NCBI RefSeq assembly: GCF_027941835.1
Contig: NZ_CP116005.1
Span: 806,001 to 870,000 of the forward strand
Reading direction: 5' to 3'
Source of the DNA: Sphingosinicella microcystinivorans
GTDB lineage: Bacteria > Pseudomonadota > Alphaproteobacteria > Sphingomonadales > Sphingomonadaceae
Length of the DNA: 64,000 nucleotides
The translations under genes and the position numbers were made by a program. The notes beneath the pieces are model-generated. The model searched no databases. It had not been told where the DNA came from and saw only the letters and a program-made list of their open reading frames with translations. This document shows positions 8,543-16,415 of this stretch, piece after piece. How positions within the stretch are numbered: position 1 is the stretch's first letter; every line of letters starts with the position of its first letter.

Positions 8543-8734
8543 ATGTGACTGGATTGCAGGGACAATTCGGTAATGATCCGGGCCTGTCCATTGATCCCCT
8601 GCAGCGTGCTCAACAATTATAATCCCGCGATCGACTGAGAGATCGCAACGGCCGGTTCGGCCCACCGATGCCCTGCCTCGGATACTATTCGCCATACACG
8701 CGCTACCCTTCTGCCGATCGGGAGGGGATTGACA

Positions 8735-8772
8735 ATTTTCCTTTCAGGATGATTTTATCCCAATTGGGAAAT
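8735..8772. promoter_or_regulatory. Putative operator pair upstream of serine hydrolase 1, containing a perfect 12-bp palindrome
   Basis: ATCCCAATTGGGAAAT (8757-8772) contains the exact palindrome TCCCAATTGGGA (8758-8769). A second, weaker copy ATCCTGAAAGGAAAAT lies on the minus strand at 8735-8750. The palindrome is about 55 nt before the start codon. Confidence 0.5.
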
Positions 8773-8825
8773 TTCCACCAGCGCGCCGGTGGCAATCGCA
8801 TTTCGACTCGAGGGGGCAGGTGGTG

Positions 8826-10796
8826 ATGATCTGGAAGCATCTGAAGCTCGCGCTTGCGTTCATGACGCTTGCCGCACACGCAGCGGCCGCACCGGCTCCG
8901 GAGAGCCAGACATCCCCCGCGGCGACCGCACCCGTTCCTCCATCCGCGACGGGCGCGCATGTCCTCACGAAAGCCGATGTCGATGCCTGGCTCGACGGGC
9001 TCATGCCCTACGCGCTCGCGCGCGGCGCGGTGGCGGGCGCGGTGGTCGTGGTCGTCAAGGACGGTCAGGTCCTGACGCAGCGCGGCTACGGCTATTCGGA
9101 CGTGGAGAAGCGGACGCCGGTCGATCCGGAGACGACGCTGTTCCGTCCCGGCTCGGTGTCGAAGCTGTTCACGTGGACGGCGGTGATGCAGCTCGTGCAG
9201 GAGGGCAAGCTCGACCTCGACACGGACGTCAACACCTACCTCGACTTCAAGATCCCGGCCTATGAAGGCAAGCCCGTCACGCTGCGCAACATCATGACGC
9301 ACACCTCGGGCTTCGAGGAAGCACTGCGCGGCCTCATCTCGGACGACATCGAGACCCCCGCACCGCTCGGTGCCGTGCTGAAGCGCTGGACGCCCGAGCG
9401 CATCTTCGCACCGGGCACGACGCCGGCCTATTCCAACTACGCGACCGCGCTTGCCGGCTACATCGTCGAGCGCGTTTCCGGAATGCCGTTCGACGATTAT
9501 ATCGAGCAGCGCATCTTCGCCCCGATCGGCATGAACCATTCGACGTTCCGCCAGCCGCTTCCGACTGCGCTGAAACCGCTGATGTCGAAGAGCTACCGGT
9601 CGGCCTCCGGCAAGGCGATGCCCTTCGAGGTGATCGAAGCCGCACCCGCGGGCAGCCTCTCGGCGAGCGGCGCGGACATGGGGAAGTTCATGATCGCGCA
9701 TCTCGCAAACGGCGGCCCCCTGTTGTCGCCCGAGACCGCGAAGGTGATGCACACCACCTTCCTCGACATGATCCCGCCACTCAACCGCATGGCGCTCGGC
9801 TTCTACGAGCAGAACCAGAACGGCTACCGCATCATCGCCCACAACGGTGGAACCCAGCGTTTCTTCAGCAATCTCTGGCTGCTGATCGACGAGAACGTCG
9901 GCGTGTTCATCTCGCTCAACAGCGCCGGGAAGGACGGCGCGCCGGGCGCGATCCACAACGCGCTCATCAACGGCTTCATGGACCGCTATTTCCCCGGCAC
10001 GCCCGATGACGGCACAGTCGATCCGAAGACCGCAGCCGCACACGCCCGGATGATGGCAGGGCACTATATCGCCAGCCGCCGCTCCGATTCGACCTTCATG
10101 CGGACAGCGGCGCTCGCCTCGCAGATGGCGGTGACGGTCGGACCTGACGGCGGGCTGCTGGTCCCCAGCATCAAGACGCCGGGCGGCGCACCGCGCGAAT
10201 GGAAGGAGATCGCGCCCTTCGTGTGGCGAGAGGTCGGCGGCAAGCAGCGGCTGGCGGCGAAGGTCGTGGACGGCAAGGTGCAGCGCTTCAGCATAGACGC
10301 CGGATCGGCGGCGATCGTGTTCGAGCCCACGCCGTGGCACGCGAACGCCGGGTGGCTGAACCCGGCGATGACGCTCGCGGCGATCGTGCTGCTGCTCACC
10401 GCGCTGTCATGGCCCGCCGGTGCGATCGCACGGCGCGTCTACGGCACCCCGCTTACGCTCACCGGCGGGGCGCGGCTGCGCTATCATCTGGTGCGCGGCT
10501 TCGCGGTGCTTGCGCTGCTCGTCTGTGCCGGCTGGCTCTTCATGTTCAGCGCGATGATGCAGGGCTTCGCCGCCATCAACGGCAAATACGATTGGCTGGT
10601 CATCCTCCTGCAGACCGCCGGAATGATCGGCTTCATCGGGCTGCTCGGGCTCGCGCTCTGGAACGCATGGAGCGCCTGGACGGATGCGCGCGGCTGGGCC
10701 GCCCGCCTGTGGAGCATCGTGCTCGTCGTCGCGGCGGGCATCGCGCTCTGGGCGGCGGCGGCGTTCGGACTGCTCGGCTACGGCCTCAACTATTGA
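8826..10796 (+). CDS. Exported serine hydrolase (beta-lactamase/S12 fold) with C-terminal four-helix membrane domain
   Basis: 656 residues from the ATG at 8826; the GAGGGGGCAGG ribosome site ends at 8820, which rules out the in-frame GTG at 8820. A signal peptide (about 1-22) and a low-complexity linker precede the S12 beta-lactamase-like domain: nucleophile motif S110-V-S-K113, YSN (PAYSNYA) and a HxG-type third motif (IIAHNGG). After about residue 490 come four hydrophobic helices (around WLNPAMTLAAIVLLL, GFAVLALLVCAGWLF, VILLQTAGMIGFIGL, LWSIVLVVAAGIALW). The catalytic domain is thus anchored on the periplasmic side. Substrates of this family include D-amino acid peptides, esters and beta-lactams. 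It is paralogous to the protein at 14767, which lacks the membrane part. Confidence 0.87.
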   Translation: MIWKHLKLALAFMTLAAHAAAAPAPESQTSPAATAPVPPSATGAHVLTKADVDAWLDGLMPYALARGAVAGAVVVVVKDGQVLTQRGYGYSDVEKRTPVDPETTLFRPGSVSKLFTWTAVMQLVQEGKLDLDTDVNTYLDFKIPAYEGKPVTLRNIMTHTSGFEEALRGLISDDIETPAPLGAVLKRWTPERIFAPGTTPAYSNYATALAGYIVERVSGMPFDDYIEQRIFAPIGMNHSTFRQPLPTALKPLMSKSYRSASGKAMPFEVIEAAPAGSLSASGADMGKFMIAHLANGGPLLSPETAKVMHTTFLDMIPPLNRMALGFYEQNQNGYRIIAHNGGTQRFFSNLWLLIDENVGVFISLNSAGKDGAPGAIHNALINGFMDRYFPGTPDDGTVDPKTAAAHARMMAGHYIASRRSDSTFMRTAALASQMAVTVGPDGGLLVPSIKTPGGAPREWKEIAPFVWREVGGKQRLAAKVVDGKVQRFSIDAGSAAIVFEPTPWHANAGWLNPAMTLAAIVLLLTALSWPAGAIARRVYGTPLTLTGGARLRYHLVRGFAVLALLVCAGWLFMFSAMMQGFAAINGKYDWLVILLQTAGMIGFIGLLGLALWNAWSAWTDARGWAARLWSIVLVVAAGIALWAAAAFGLLGYGLNY

Positions 10797-10929
10797 CCGG
10801 CTGGAGACGCGCCACACCCGACAACCGAACAGAAAATGCCTCCCGCAGGCAGAACAATCGCCGCGCAGGAATGCCGGCATCCATGATCTTCCAACAATGG
10901 GCCGTACCCGGCGTGCGGCGGAGTTATCA

Positions 10930-11973
10930 ATGAACCTTCCTTTCAGTCCGCCTCCGGGAACGGCGCTCTCCCTGCCCCAGCCCTATCTTTTATTTTTGGG
11001 AGATGTTGTTGAGAGCGGTTACGCGAAGACGGCGTTTGGTTTGCGGGACTGGGCCGGCGAGAAGTGCGTTGGTGAGTACCGTCTTGCGGCGGGGACGGTG
11101 ACGGCGGGTCTTCCTGTGCTGACGCCTTCGGAAGGCTATGCGAAGGGTGCGCGTTCGCTGGTGATCGGTGTTGCGCCGGGCGGCGGCGGCATTGCGGCGT
11201 CGTGGGTGCCTGCGCTGGTCGAGGCACTGGAGGCGGGTCTCGACATCGTCAGCGGGATGCACGTGCGGCTCGGCGAGGTTCCGGAGCTTGCCGCGGCGGC
11301 GCAGAAGCACGGCCGCCGCCTGATCGACGTCCGCGTGCCGCCTGCGGGTCTTCCGGTGGGGACGGGGCGCAAGCGGACGGGAAAGCGTCTGCTGACGGTG
11401 GGGACGGACTGCGCGCTCGGCAAGAAGTACACGGCGCTGTCGCTGGCGGCGGCGTTCGCCGAGCGGGGTCTGGACGTCGATTTCCGTGCGACGGGCCAGA
11501 CCGGGATCATGATCGCGGGCGGGGGCATTCCGATGGACGCGGTGGTGTCGGATTTCGAGGCGGGCGCGGCCGAGGTGCTGAGCCCGGATGCGGCGGCGGA
11601 CCACTGGGACGTGATCGAGGGGCAGGGCTCGCTGTTCCACCCGGCCTATGCGGCGGTGTCGCTGGGTCTTCTGCACGGCAGCCAGCCGGACGTGATCGTG
11701 GTGTGCCACCAGCCGGGGCGGGCGGAGATCCTCGGTGCGCCGGGCTATGCGATCCCGAGCCTCGAGGAGACGATCGAACTCAACCTCCTGCTCGGGCGGC
11801 GGACCAACCCGCAGGTCCGCTGCGGCGGCCTTGCGTTCAACACGGGCGGCATGGACGCGGCCGAAGCCGAGGCGCTGATGGCAGCGGAGAGCAAACGCCT
11901 CGGCCTTCCCGTCGCCGACCCCATCCGCGGCGGAAAAACCTTCCAAATCCTCGTCGATAACTGCCTGGGGTAA
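10930..11973 (+). CDS. DUF1611 family protein, DgcN-like (possible D-glutamate N-acetyltransferase)
   Basis: 347 residues from ATG 10930. A P-loop-like motif G158-T-D-C-A-L-G-K-K-Y-T168 is the hallmark of DUF1611; the C-terminal half contains EGQGSLFHPAYAAVSLGLLHG and VCHQPGR segments also typical of it. The family includes DgcN, described as N-acetylating D-glutamate in a catabolic route that continues with the enolase-superfamily racemase DgcA. No DgcA-like gene is in this window, so the pathway would need a partner elsewhere. Its first third uses more T-ending and G-ending codons than its neighbours, hinting at a different history. It is cytoplasmic (no signal peptide) and ends at a strong terminator. 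The D-aminoacylase-like gene converges on it. Confidence 0.75.
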   Translation: MNLPFSPPPGTALSLPQPYLLFLGDVVESGYAKTAFGLRDWAGEKCVGEYRLAAGTVTAGLPVLTPSEGYAKGARSLVIGVAPGGGGIAASWVPALVEALEAGLDIVSGMHVRLGEVPELAAAAQKHGRRLIDVRVPPAGLPVGTGRKRTGKRLLTVGTDCALGKKYTALSLAAAFAERGLDVDFRATGQTGIMIAGGGIPMDAVVSDFEAGAAEVLSPDAAADHWDVIEGQGSLFHPAYAAVSLGLLHGSQPDVIVVCHQPGRAEILGAPGYAIPSLEETIELNLLLGRRTNPQVRCGGLAFNTGGMDAAEAEALMAAESKRLGLPVADPIRGGKTFQILVDNCLG

Positions 11974-11999
11974 CCCGGCCGGAACGGACCAGTCCGACT

Positions 12000-12030
12000 G
12001 GGGCCGCTGTGCGCAGCGGCCCCGTTTTTT
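12000..12030 (+). terminator. Rho-independent terminator after the DUF1611 gene
   Basis: GGGGCCGCT (12000-12008), loop GTGCGC, AGCGGCCCC (12015-12023), then GTTTTTT. A textbook terminator for the plus strand, 3 nt before the end of the convergent amidohydrolase gene. Confidence 0.93.
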
Positions 12031-12032
12031 GT

Positions 12033-13511
12033 TCAGCGGGCGTTGCCAGTTCCAAGGATCGCCTCGCCGGGGAACACATTCGCGACCAGCTTGCCGCCAT
12101 CGACCACGGGCTTGCCGTTGACGAGGACGTAGCGGACGCCGCGCGACGCCTGCATCGGCTTTTCGAAGGTGGCGACATCGGCGACGCTTGCCGGATCGAA
12201 CAGCGTGAGGTCCGCATCGGCGCCTACCGAGACGCGGCCCTTCCTTGCCATCTGCGGCGAAATCCCCTCCAGCCGCTGCGCCGGCATGATCGTCATCTTG
12301 CGCAGCGCCGCCATCAGGTCGAGCGCGCCGCGTTCGCGGACGTAGCGGCCGAGCACGCGCGCGAACGTGCCCGCGCCGCGCGGATGCTCGCCGGAGGTAC
12401 GCCACGGCATACCGTCCGACGCGATCGAGATCGCCGGTTCGGCGATGATCTGGTCGACGACGTCTTCGGGGATCATGTGCACGACGACGGCAGAAGTCGG
12501 CTGCTCGCGCCGGTAGCGCTCGAACGTCTCCTGCGTCAGCCGCTCGCCGGTCGCGGGCCACTGGAGATCACCGTAGCTGATCCCGGAGCGCTCCTGCCAG
12601 CCGTCGCGGAAGAATTCTGATCCGATCGACGTGCTTCCGGCGGTATAGGGATAGGCTTCCGACGTGATGTCGAGACCCCGCGCCTGCGCACGTTTCACCA
12701 TGTCGATGAGGATCGGCGTATCCTTGAGGCCGGTGGAATGCAGGTGCACGATCTGGAGCGGCGCGCCGGTGACGGTGGCGTTCGCGATCACCTCCTGCGC
12801 CACTGCGATCGGCACGCCTGGCGCCGGGTCGAGCGGACGGCTGCGCACGTGGACGAAGACCGGCGCGCGCTTTTCCGCAGCCGCCTTGAAGATGTCGTAG
12901 ATCTCGCTGCGGCCCGCGCCCGGCGTGTATTCGATGCCGAGCCCGTAGCCGAGTGCGCCCGAGGCGACCTCGCGGTCGAGCGCGGCGACGATCGCCTTCT
13001 GCTGCTCCGGCGTCGCCGGGGCCGTGTAGGCCTTGCGGTCCGCGATGGTTTCGCCGTTCGCCGCGCCGTGGCCCTTGCACGGCGCCCCGGCGATCACCTC
13101 CATGCGCGCGCACTGGTGCGAGGCGGTGGCACCGAAATTGATGAGCGCCCGCCCGCGAAGCGCGCCGACGAACGCCTGCACCGGCATGGCGCCGCCTTCC
13201 GCGTCGATCGCGGTCGTCACGCCGTCCAGCACCTGGAATTGCTGGCCCTTGTCGTGCTGGCCGTGGGCATGGAGATCGACGAAGCCCGGCGCCACCACGA
13301 GCCCGCGCGCGTCGATCCTGCGCTTCCCCTTCAGGGGTGCGGCGGATATTTCGGCGATGCGGTTTCCGCTGATCCCGATGTTGGCGACCTCGTCGCGCCC
13401 GCTCGCGGGGTCCATCACCCGCCCGCCGACGATCACGACATCATAGGTTTCGGCGAGGGCCGGCGCCGCCAGCGCGGCAAGCGCGGTCGCCAGAGACAAT
13501 GCAACTTTCAT
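12033..13511 (-). CDS. Exported amidohydrolase, D-aminoacylase (N-acyl-D-amino-acid deacylase)-like
   Basis: 492 residues with a signal peptide (about 1-20, ending ALAE), so it acts in the periplasm; characterised D-aminoacylases are mostly cytoplasmic. The amidohydrolase metal motif DLH81-A-H83 is present, followed by DGVTT, VHLHSTG, SEAYPYTAGST and the late IASDGMPW with the catalytic Asp. The end (YVLVNGKPVVDGGKLV) is typical of D-aminoacylases. The GNCG segment that supplies a metal cysteine in classical D-aminoacylases is replaced by DAEGG, so the metal site differs and the substrate is uncertain. It starts 11 nt after the class A beta-lactamase-like gene and is surely co-transcribed with it. 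Confidence 0.82.
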   Translation of the reverse strand: MKVALSLATALAALAAPALAETYDVVIVGGRVMDPASGRDEVANIGISGNRIAEISAAPLKGKRRIDARGLVVAPGFVDLHAHGQHDKGQQFQVLDGVTTAIDAEGGAMPVQAFVGALRGRALINFGATASHQCARMEVIAGAPCKGHGAANGETIADRKAYTAPATPEQQKAIVAALDREVASGALGYGLGIEYTPGAGRSEIYDIFKAAAEKRAPVFVHVRSRPLDPAPGVPIAVAQEVIANATVTGAPLQIVHLHSTGLKDTPILIDMVKRAQARGLDITSEAYPYTAGSTSIGSEFFRDGWQERSGISYGDLQWPATGERLTQETFERYRREQPTSAVVVHMIPEDVVDQIIAEPAISIASDGMPWRTSGEHPRGAGTFARVLGRYVRERGALDLMAALRKMTIMPAQRLEGISPQMARKGRVSVGADADLTLFDPASVADVATFEKPMQASRGVRYVLVNGKPVVDGGKLVANVFPGEAILGTGNAR

Positions 13512-13522
13512 TCACCCCTCCC

Positions 13523-14521
13523 TCAATTCGCGAACAGGAAATAGTCGCGCACCGTCCGCGCGATCTCGGCGATGGCGCGCTCGCGGTCGGCGACCGGCGA
13601 CGCGCTCGCCTTCACATAGGCGGCGATCACGACGCCGCTGCCGTCGGGCAGGCTCACCATGCCGACGTCGTTCACCGTTCCGCCGATCGTGCCGGTCTTG
13701 TGGGCGACGGTCGTGCCGGGCGGCATCTGCCCCGGCAGGCGCGCGGTGCCGGTGCGGCAGCGCTCCATGATGGCGGTGAACACCTTCGTGCTTTCAGGCG
13801 AAAGCGCCTTGCCCGCGAACATGCGGGTGAGGAGCGTCGCCATCGCCGCCGGGCTCGCCGTATCCCTCGGGTCGGCATCGAACGCGGCGTCAGGCCTCGA
13901 CCCCTTGCCCAGCAACGAAGGATCGGCCTTCGCCGCCGTTTCGAACGCCTCCGTCAGCGGCCCTTCGCCGAGACGGTAGAAATCACGAAGCAGACGGTTC
14001 GTATCCCGGTCGATCCGCATGGCGTTCACGCCCTGCGCGCGCGCCCACGCCGTCACCGCCTCCGGTCCGCCCGCCGCCTTCATCAGCACGTCGGTCGCCG
14101 TGTTGTCGCTCTGCGTCAGCATCACCTCGAGCAGGTTGTGAACGGAAAGGCTGACGCCGGGATGGATGAAGCGGTCCGCGATCACCTCGGACGGCGACAT
14201 CATCTCCTGCGGCACGTCGAGCATCCCGTCGAGTCGCAGCTCACCCTTGTCGACCATGTCGAGGATCTTGCCCGCAAGCGGGACCTTGTACGTGCTCGCC
14301 ATCGGGAATGCAGCGTCCGCGTTCAAGAGGACGCGGGGGCCCTTGCCGTCCAGCCGCCAGGCCGCGATGCCGACGACGCCCCCCGCGCCCGCAGCAAGCC
14401 GCGACACTTCCTGATCCACAACCTTCGTTGCCGCGGGCGCCGCCGCAGCCGACTGCCCCACGCTCAGGGCGGCCGCAAATGCCAGCGGCAAACAGAGCCG
14501 GCGCATGGCGTTCCGTTTCAT
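13523..14521 (-). CDS. Class A beta-lactamase-like serine hydrolase lacking Glu166
   Basis: 332 residues from ATG 14521, chosen because GGGAGGGAAGTG directly precedes it and it begins a clean signal peptide (MKRNAMRRLCLPLAFAAALS); an upstream in-frame ATG has no such support. The class A motifs S76-T-Y-K79, S138-D-N140 and HKTGT are all present, as is the DPRDTASP segment. Counting from SDN (Ambler 130-132) without gaps, the omega-loop RxExxLN motif reads R-D-T-N-R-L-L, so position 166 is Thr (residue 174) instead of the general base Glu. Such a protein may acylate slowly, act as a D,D-peptidase-like or amidase-like enzyme, or not be a resistance enzyme at all. First gene of a two-gene operon with the exported amidohydrolase. 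Confidence 0.83.
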   Translation of the reverse strand: MKRNAMRRLCLPLAFAAALSVGQSAAAAPAATKVVDQEVSRLAAGAGGVVGIAAWRLDGKGPRVLLNADAAFPMASTYKVPLAGKILDMVDKGELRLDGMLDVPQEMMSPSEVIADRFIHPGVSLSVHNLLEVMLTQSDNTATDVLMKAAGGPEAVTAWARAQGVNAMRIDRDTNRLLRDFYRLGEGPLTEAFETAAKADPSLLGKGSRPDAAFDADPRDTASPAAMATLLTRMFAGKALSPESTKVFTAIMERCRTGTARLPGQMPPGTTVAHKTGTIGGTVNDVGMVSLPDGSGVVIAAYVKASASPVADRERAIAEIARTVRDYFLFAN

Positions 14522-14573
14522 CACTTCCCTCCCTCTTTGGAAATCCGAAAGCCGTGCGGTCGGCACGGAAATT

Positions 14574-14614
14574 CTCCATACGGGAAAATGGTGGCAATTT
14601 TATCCAATTGCAAC
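14574..14614. promoter_or_regulatory. Putative operator pair upstream of the beta-lactamase-like operon
   Basis: CTCCATACGGGAAAAT (14574-14589) and TTTATCCAATTGCAAC (14599-14614; read on the minus strand it aligns with the AATTGG core). They lie 53-93 nt upstream of the minus-strand start codon. Both matches are weaker than the 8757 and 14693 boxes. Confidence 0.35.
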
Positions 14615-14692
14615 ACGAGATATTTTAAGAATTAAATAATTGATAGTATTAGATTATATTTGGATTCTCAAAAAGCATGTTTGAGCCTGATA

Positions 14693-14726
14693 ATCCCAAT
14701 TTGAAAATATAGTCCTGATATGCCAA
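14693..14726. promoter_or_regulatory. Putative operator pair upstream of serine hydrolase 2
   Basis: ATCCCAATTTGAAAAT (14693-14708), a close relative of the 8757 box, followed by the weaker AGTCCTGATATGCCAA (14711-14726). They lie 41-74 nt before the start codon, a position suited to repression. Confidence 0.45.
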
Positions 14727-14766
14727 AGTCTCGGAACATAAGCAGGAAAAGGGAGAGTCGGGGGTG

Positions 14767-16269
14767 ATGCGCGAACGCAATCGGTCCGGAGCAATGCGGC
14801 GTGTTCTCGGAAGTGCGGCGCTCGCCGCTGCGCTCATGGCGGCCATGCCGGCTGCGGCGGCACCCTCCGGAGCTTCCGCGCCCGTCACGCGCCCCGTTAC
14901 CCGCATCGACCCGGCCCGCCTTGCCGAGCTTCCCGCATTCATCGACGGCGTTATGGCGCAGCAGATCGCCACGCGCGAGGTCGCGGGCGCGGTCGTCACC
15001 GTAGTGTCGGGCGGAGAGGTGATCTTCACCAGGGGCTACGGCTATGCCGACGTCGACCGGCAGATCCCGGTCGACGGCGAGAAGACGCTGTTCCGTCCCG
15101 GCTCCGTATCCAAGCTGTTCACCTGGACCGCGCTGATGCAGCAGGTCGAGAAAGGCCGCGTGAAGCTGGGCGACGACGTCAACAAATATCTCGATTTCAG
15201 GATTCCGAACACGCAGTCGAAGCCGATCCTCGTGCGCGACCTGCTCACCCACGCACCGGGTCTCGAGGACAGAGGCGGCATCACGGTGGACAGCCCGGCG
15301 GGCTTCGTTCCGCTCGGTACGTTCCTGAAGGACAATATCCCCACCCGCGTCCGCGAATCGGGCGTGGAAAGCTCCTATTCCAACTACGGCTCGGCGATCG
15401 CGGGCTACATCGTGCAGCGCGTCTCCGGCGAGGTGTTCCCGGACTATGTCGACCGTCACATCTTCGGTCCGCTCGGCATGGCGAGCGCCACGTTCCGCGA
15501 GCCGCTGACCGGCGCGCGCGCCGAAAACATGGCCCTCGGCTACGATTTCAAGGACGGCCACTTCGTCGCCAAGCCCTTCGAGCTCTATTCGAACGTCATG
15601 CCGGCGGGTTCTGCCTCCGCTACGGCGCCGGACATGGCGCGCTTCATGCTCGCGCATCTCGGCGACGGCAAACTCGGCGAGGCACGCGTCCTGAAGCCCG
15701 AAACCATGCGGCTGATGCGGGAGACGCTGCACAAGAATGCGCCGTCCCTGCCAGGCATGGCCTACGGCTACATGGTGGTGCGCGAATCCGGCCCGCGTCT
15801 CGTGGGCCACGGCGGCAACACCGCCGATTTCCACTCGTTCATGATCCTCGCCCCCGAGGCCGACTTCGGCTTCTTCGTCTCCACGACGGGCGGTCAGGGC
15901 AGCTACGGCGCACGCACCGAACTGCAGAACGCGATCATCGGGCACATCTTCCCGGAAGCCCCCGCGCCGCGCTGGACGAGTACGTCCACGCCGCCGGTCG
16001 GCGCCTATCGCACCAATCGCAGGACGTACAGCGAGCCGCCGCAGCCCGAGTTCGACATCAAGGTCAGCGCCTCCGGCCCGCATGGGCTTGTCGTCGAGAC
16101 TCGGGGCAACAAGACCTATTGGGAGCAGATCGGCCCGCAACTCTACGAGCAGGTGACGGCGGCGCGCGCGGGCGGCCCCTTCGAGAAGCTCGAGTTCTAT
16201 GGGCCGGAAAACGACCGGAAAATGTCGTTCTCCTCGCAGCCGCACGTTCTTTACAGGCTCGTTCAGTAG
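14767..16269 (+). CDS. Exported serine hydrolase (beta-lactamase/S12 fold), paralogue of the 8826 gene
   Basis: 500 residues from ATG 14767 (a GTG three bases earlier is in frame but less likely). The signal peptide covers about residues 1-32. Nucleophile motif S113-V-S-K116, YSNYG and GHGGNT are the three S12 motifs. The catalytic domain is clearly homologous to the 8826 protein (shared TLFRPGSVSKLFTWTA block and AGYIV-RVSG), but here the C-terminus is a soluble beta-rich domain (about 400-500) instead of a membrane domain. The natural substrate is unknown; periplasmic D-aminopeptidase, esterase or amidase roles are possible. It is divergent from the beta-lactamase-like operon and upstream of a TBDT on the same strand. 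Confidence 0.87.
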   Translation: MRERNRSGAMRRVLGSAALAAALMAAMPAAAAPSGASAPVTRPVTRIDPARLAELPAFIDGVMAQQIATREVAGAVVTVVSGGEVIFTRGYGYADVDRQIPVDGEKTLFRPGSVSKLFTWTALMQQVEKGRVKLGDDVNKYLDFRIPNTQSKPILVRDLLTHAPGLEDRGGITVDSPAGFVPLGTFLKDNIPTRVRESGVESSYSNYGSAIAGYIVQRVSGEVFPDYVDRHIFGPLGMASATFREPLTGARAENMALGYDFKDGHFVAKPFELYSNVMPAGSASATAPDMARFMLAHLGDGKLGEARVLKPETMRLMRETLHKNAPSLPGMAYGYMVVRESGPRLVGHGGNTADFHSFMILAPEADFGFFVSTTGGQGSYGARTELQNAIIGHIFPEAPAPRWTSTSTPPVGAYRTNRRTYSEPPQPEFDIKVSASGPHGLVVETRGNKTYWEQIGPQLYEQVTAARAGGPFEKLEFYGPENDRKMSFSSQPHVLYRLVQ

Positions 16270-16289
16270 ATGCCCGTAAAGAAAATATA

Positions 16290-16351
16290 ATCCCATTCAG
16301 GATATTGATGTGGACTTTTGAAAATTCTCAGATAATTTTCAATTTGTGAAA
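16290..16351. promoter_or_regulatory. Putative operator pair upstream of TBDT B
   Basis: ATCCCATTCAGGATAT (16290-16305), with TATAATCC and GGATATTG forming the arms, and TTTTCAATTTGTGAAA (16336-16351), which shares CAATTTG with the boxes at 8527 and 14693. They lie 65-126 nt before the receptor start. Confidence 0.4.
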
Positions 16352-16415
16352 CAGACGTTCGCGCGGGTGTGACGAGCGCGGCATTTTTCCAGAAGCAGGT
16401 CAAAAGGGGACTGTC

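Larger units (their letters stand above)
8391..8825. promoter_or_regulatory. Divergent control region between TBDT A and serine hydrolase 1
   Basis: 435 nt without a gene and locally AT-richer than its surroundings. It must hold the promoters of both flanking genes. Two box pairs (8510-8542 and 8735-8772) sit near the respective starts. No clear sigma-70 hexamers or terminator were seen. Confidence 0.6.
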
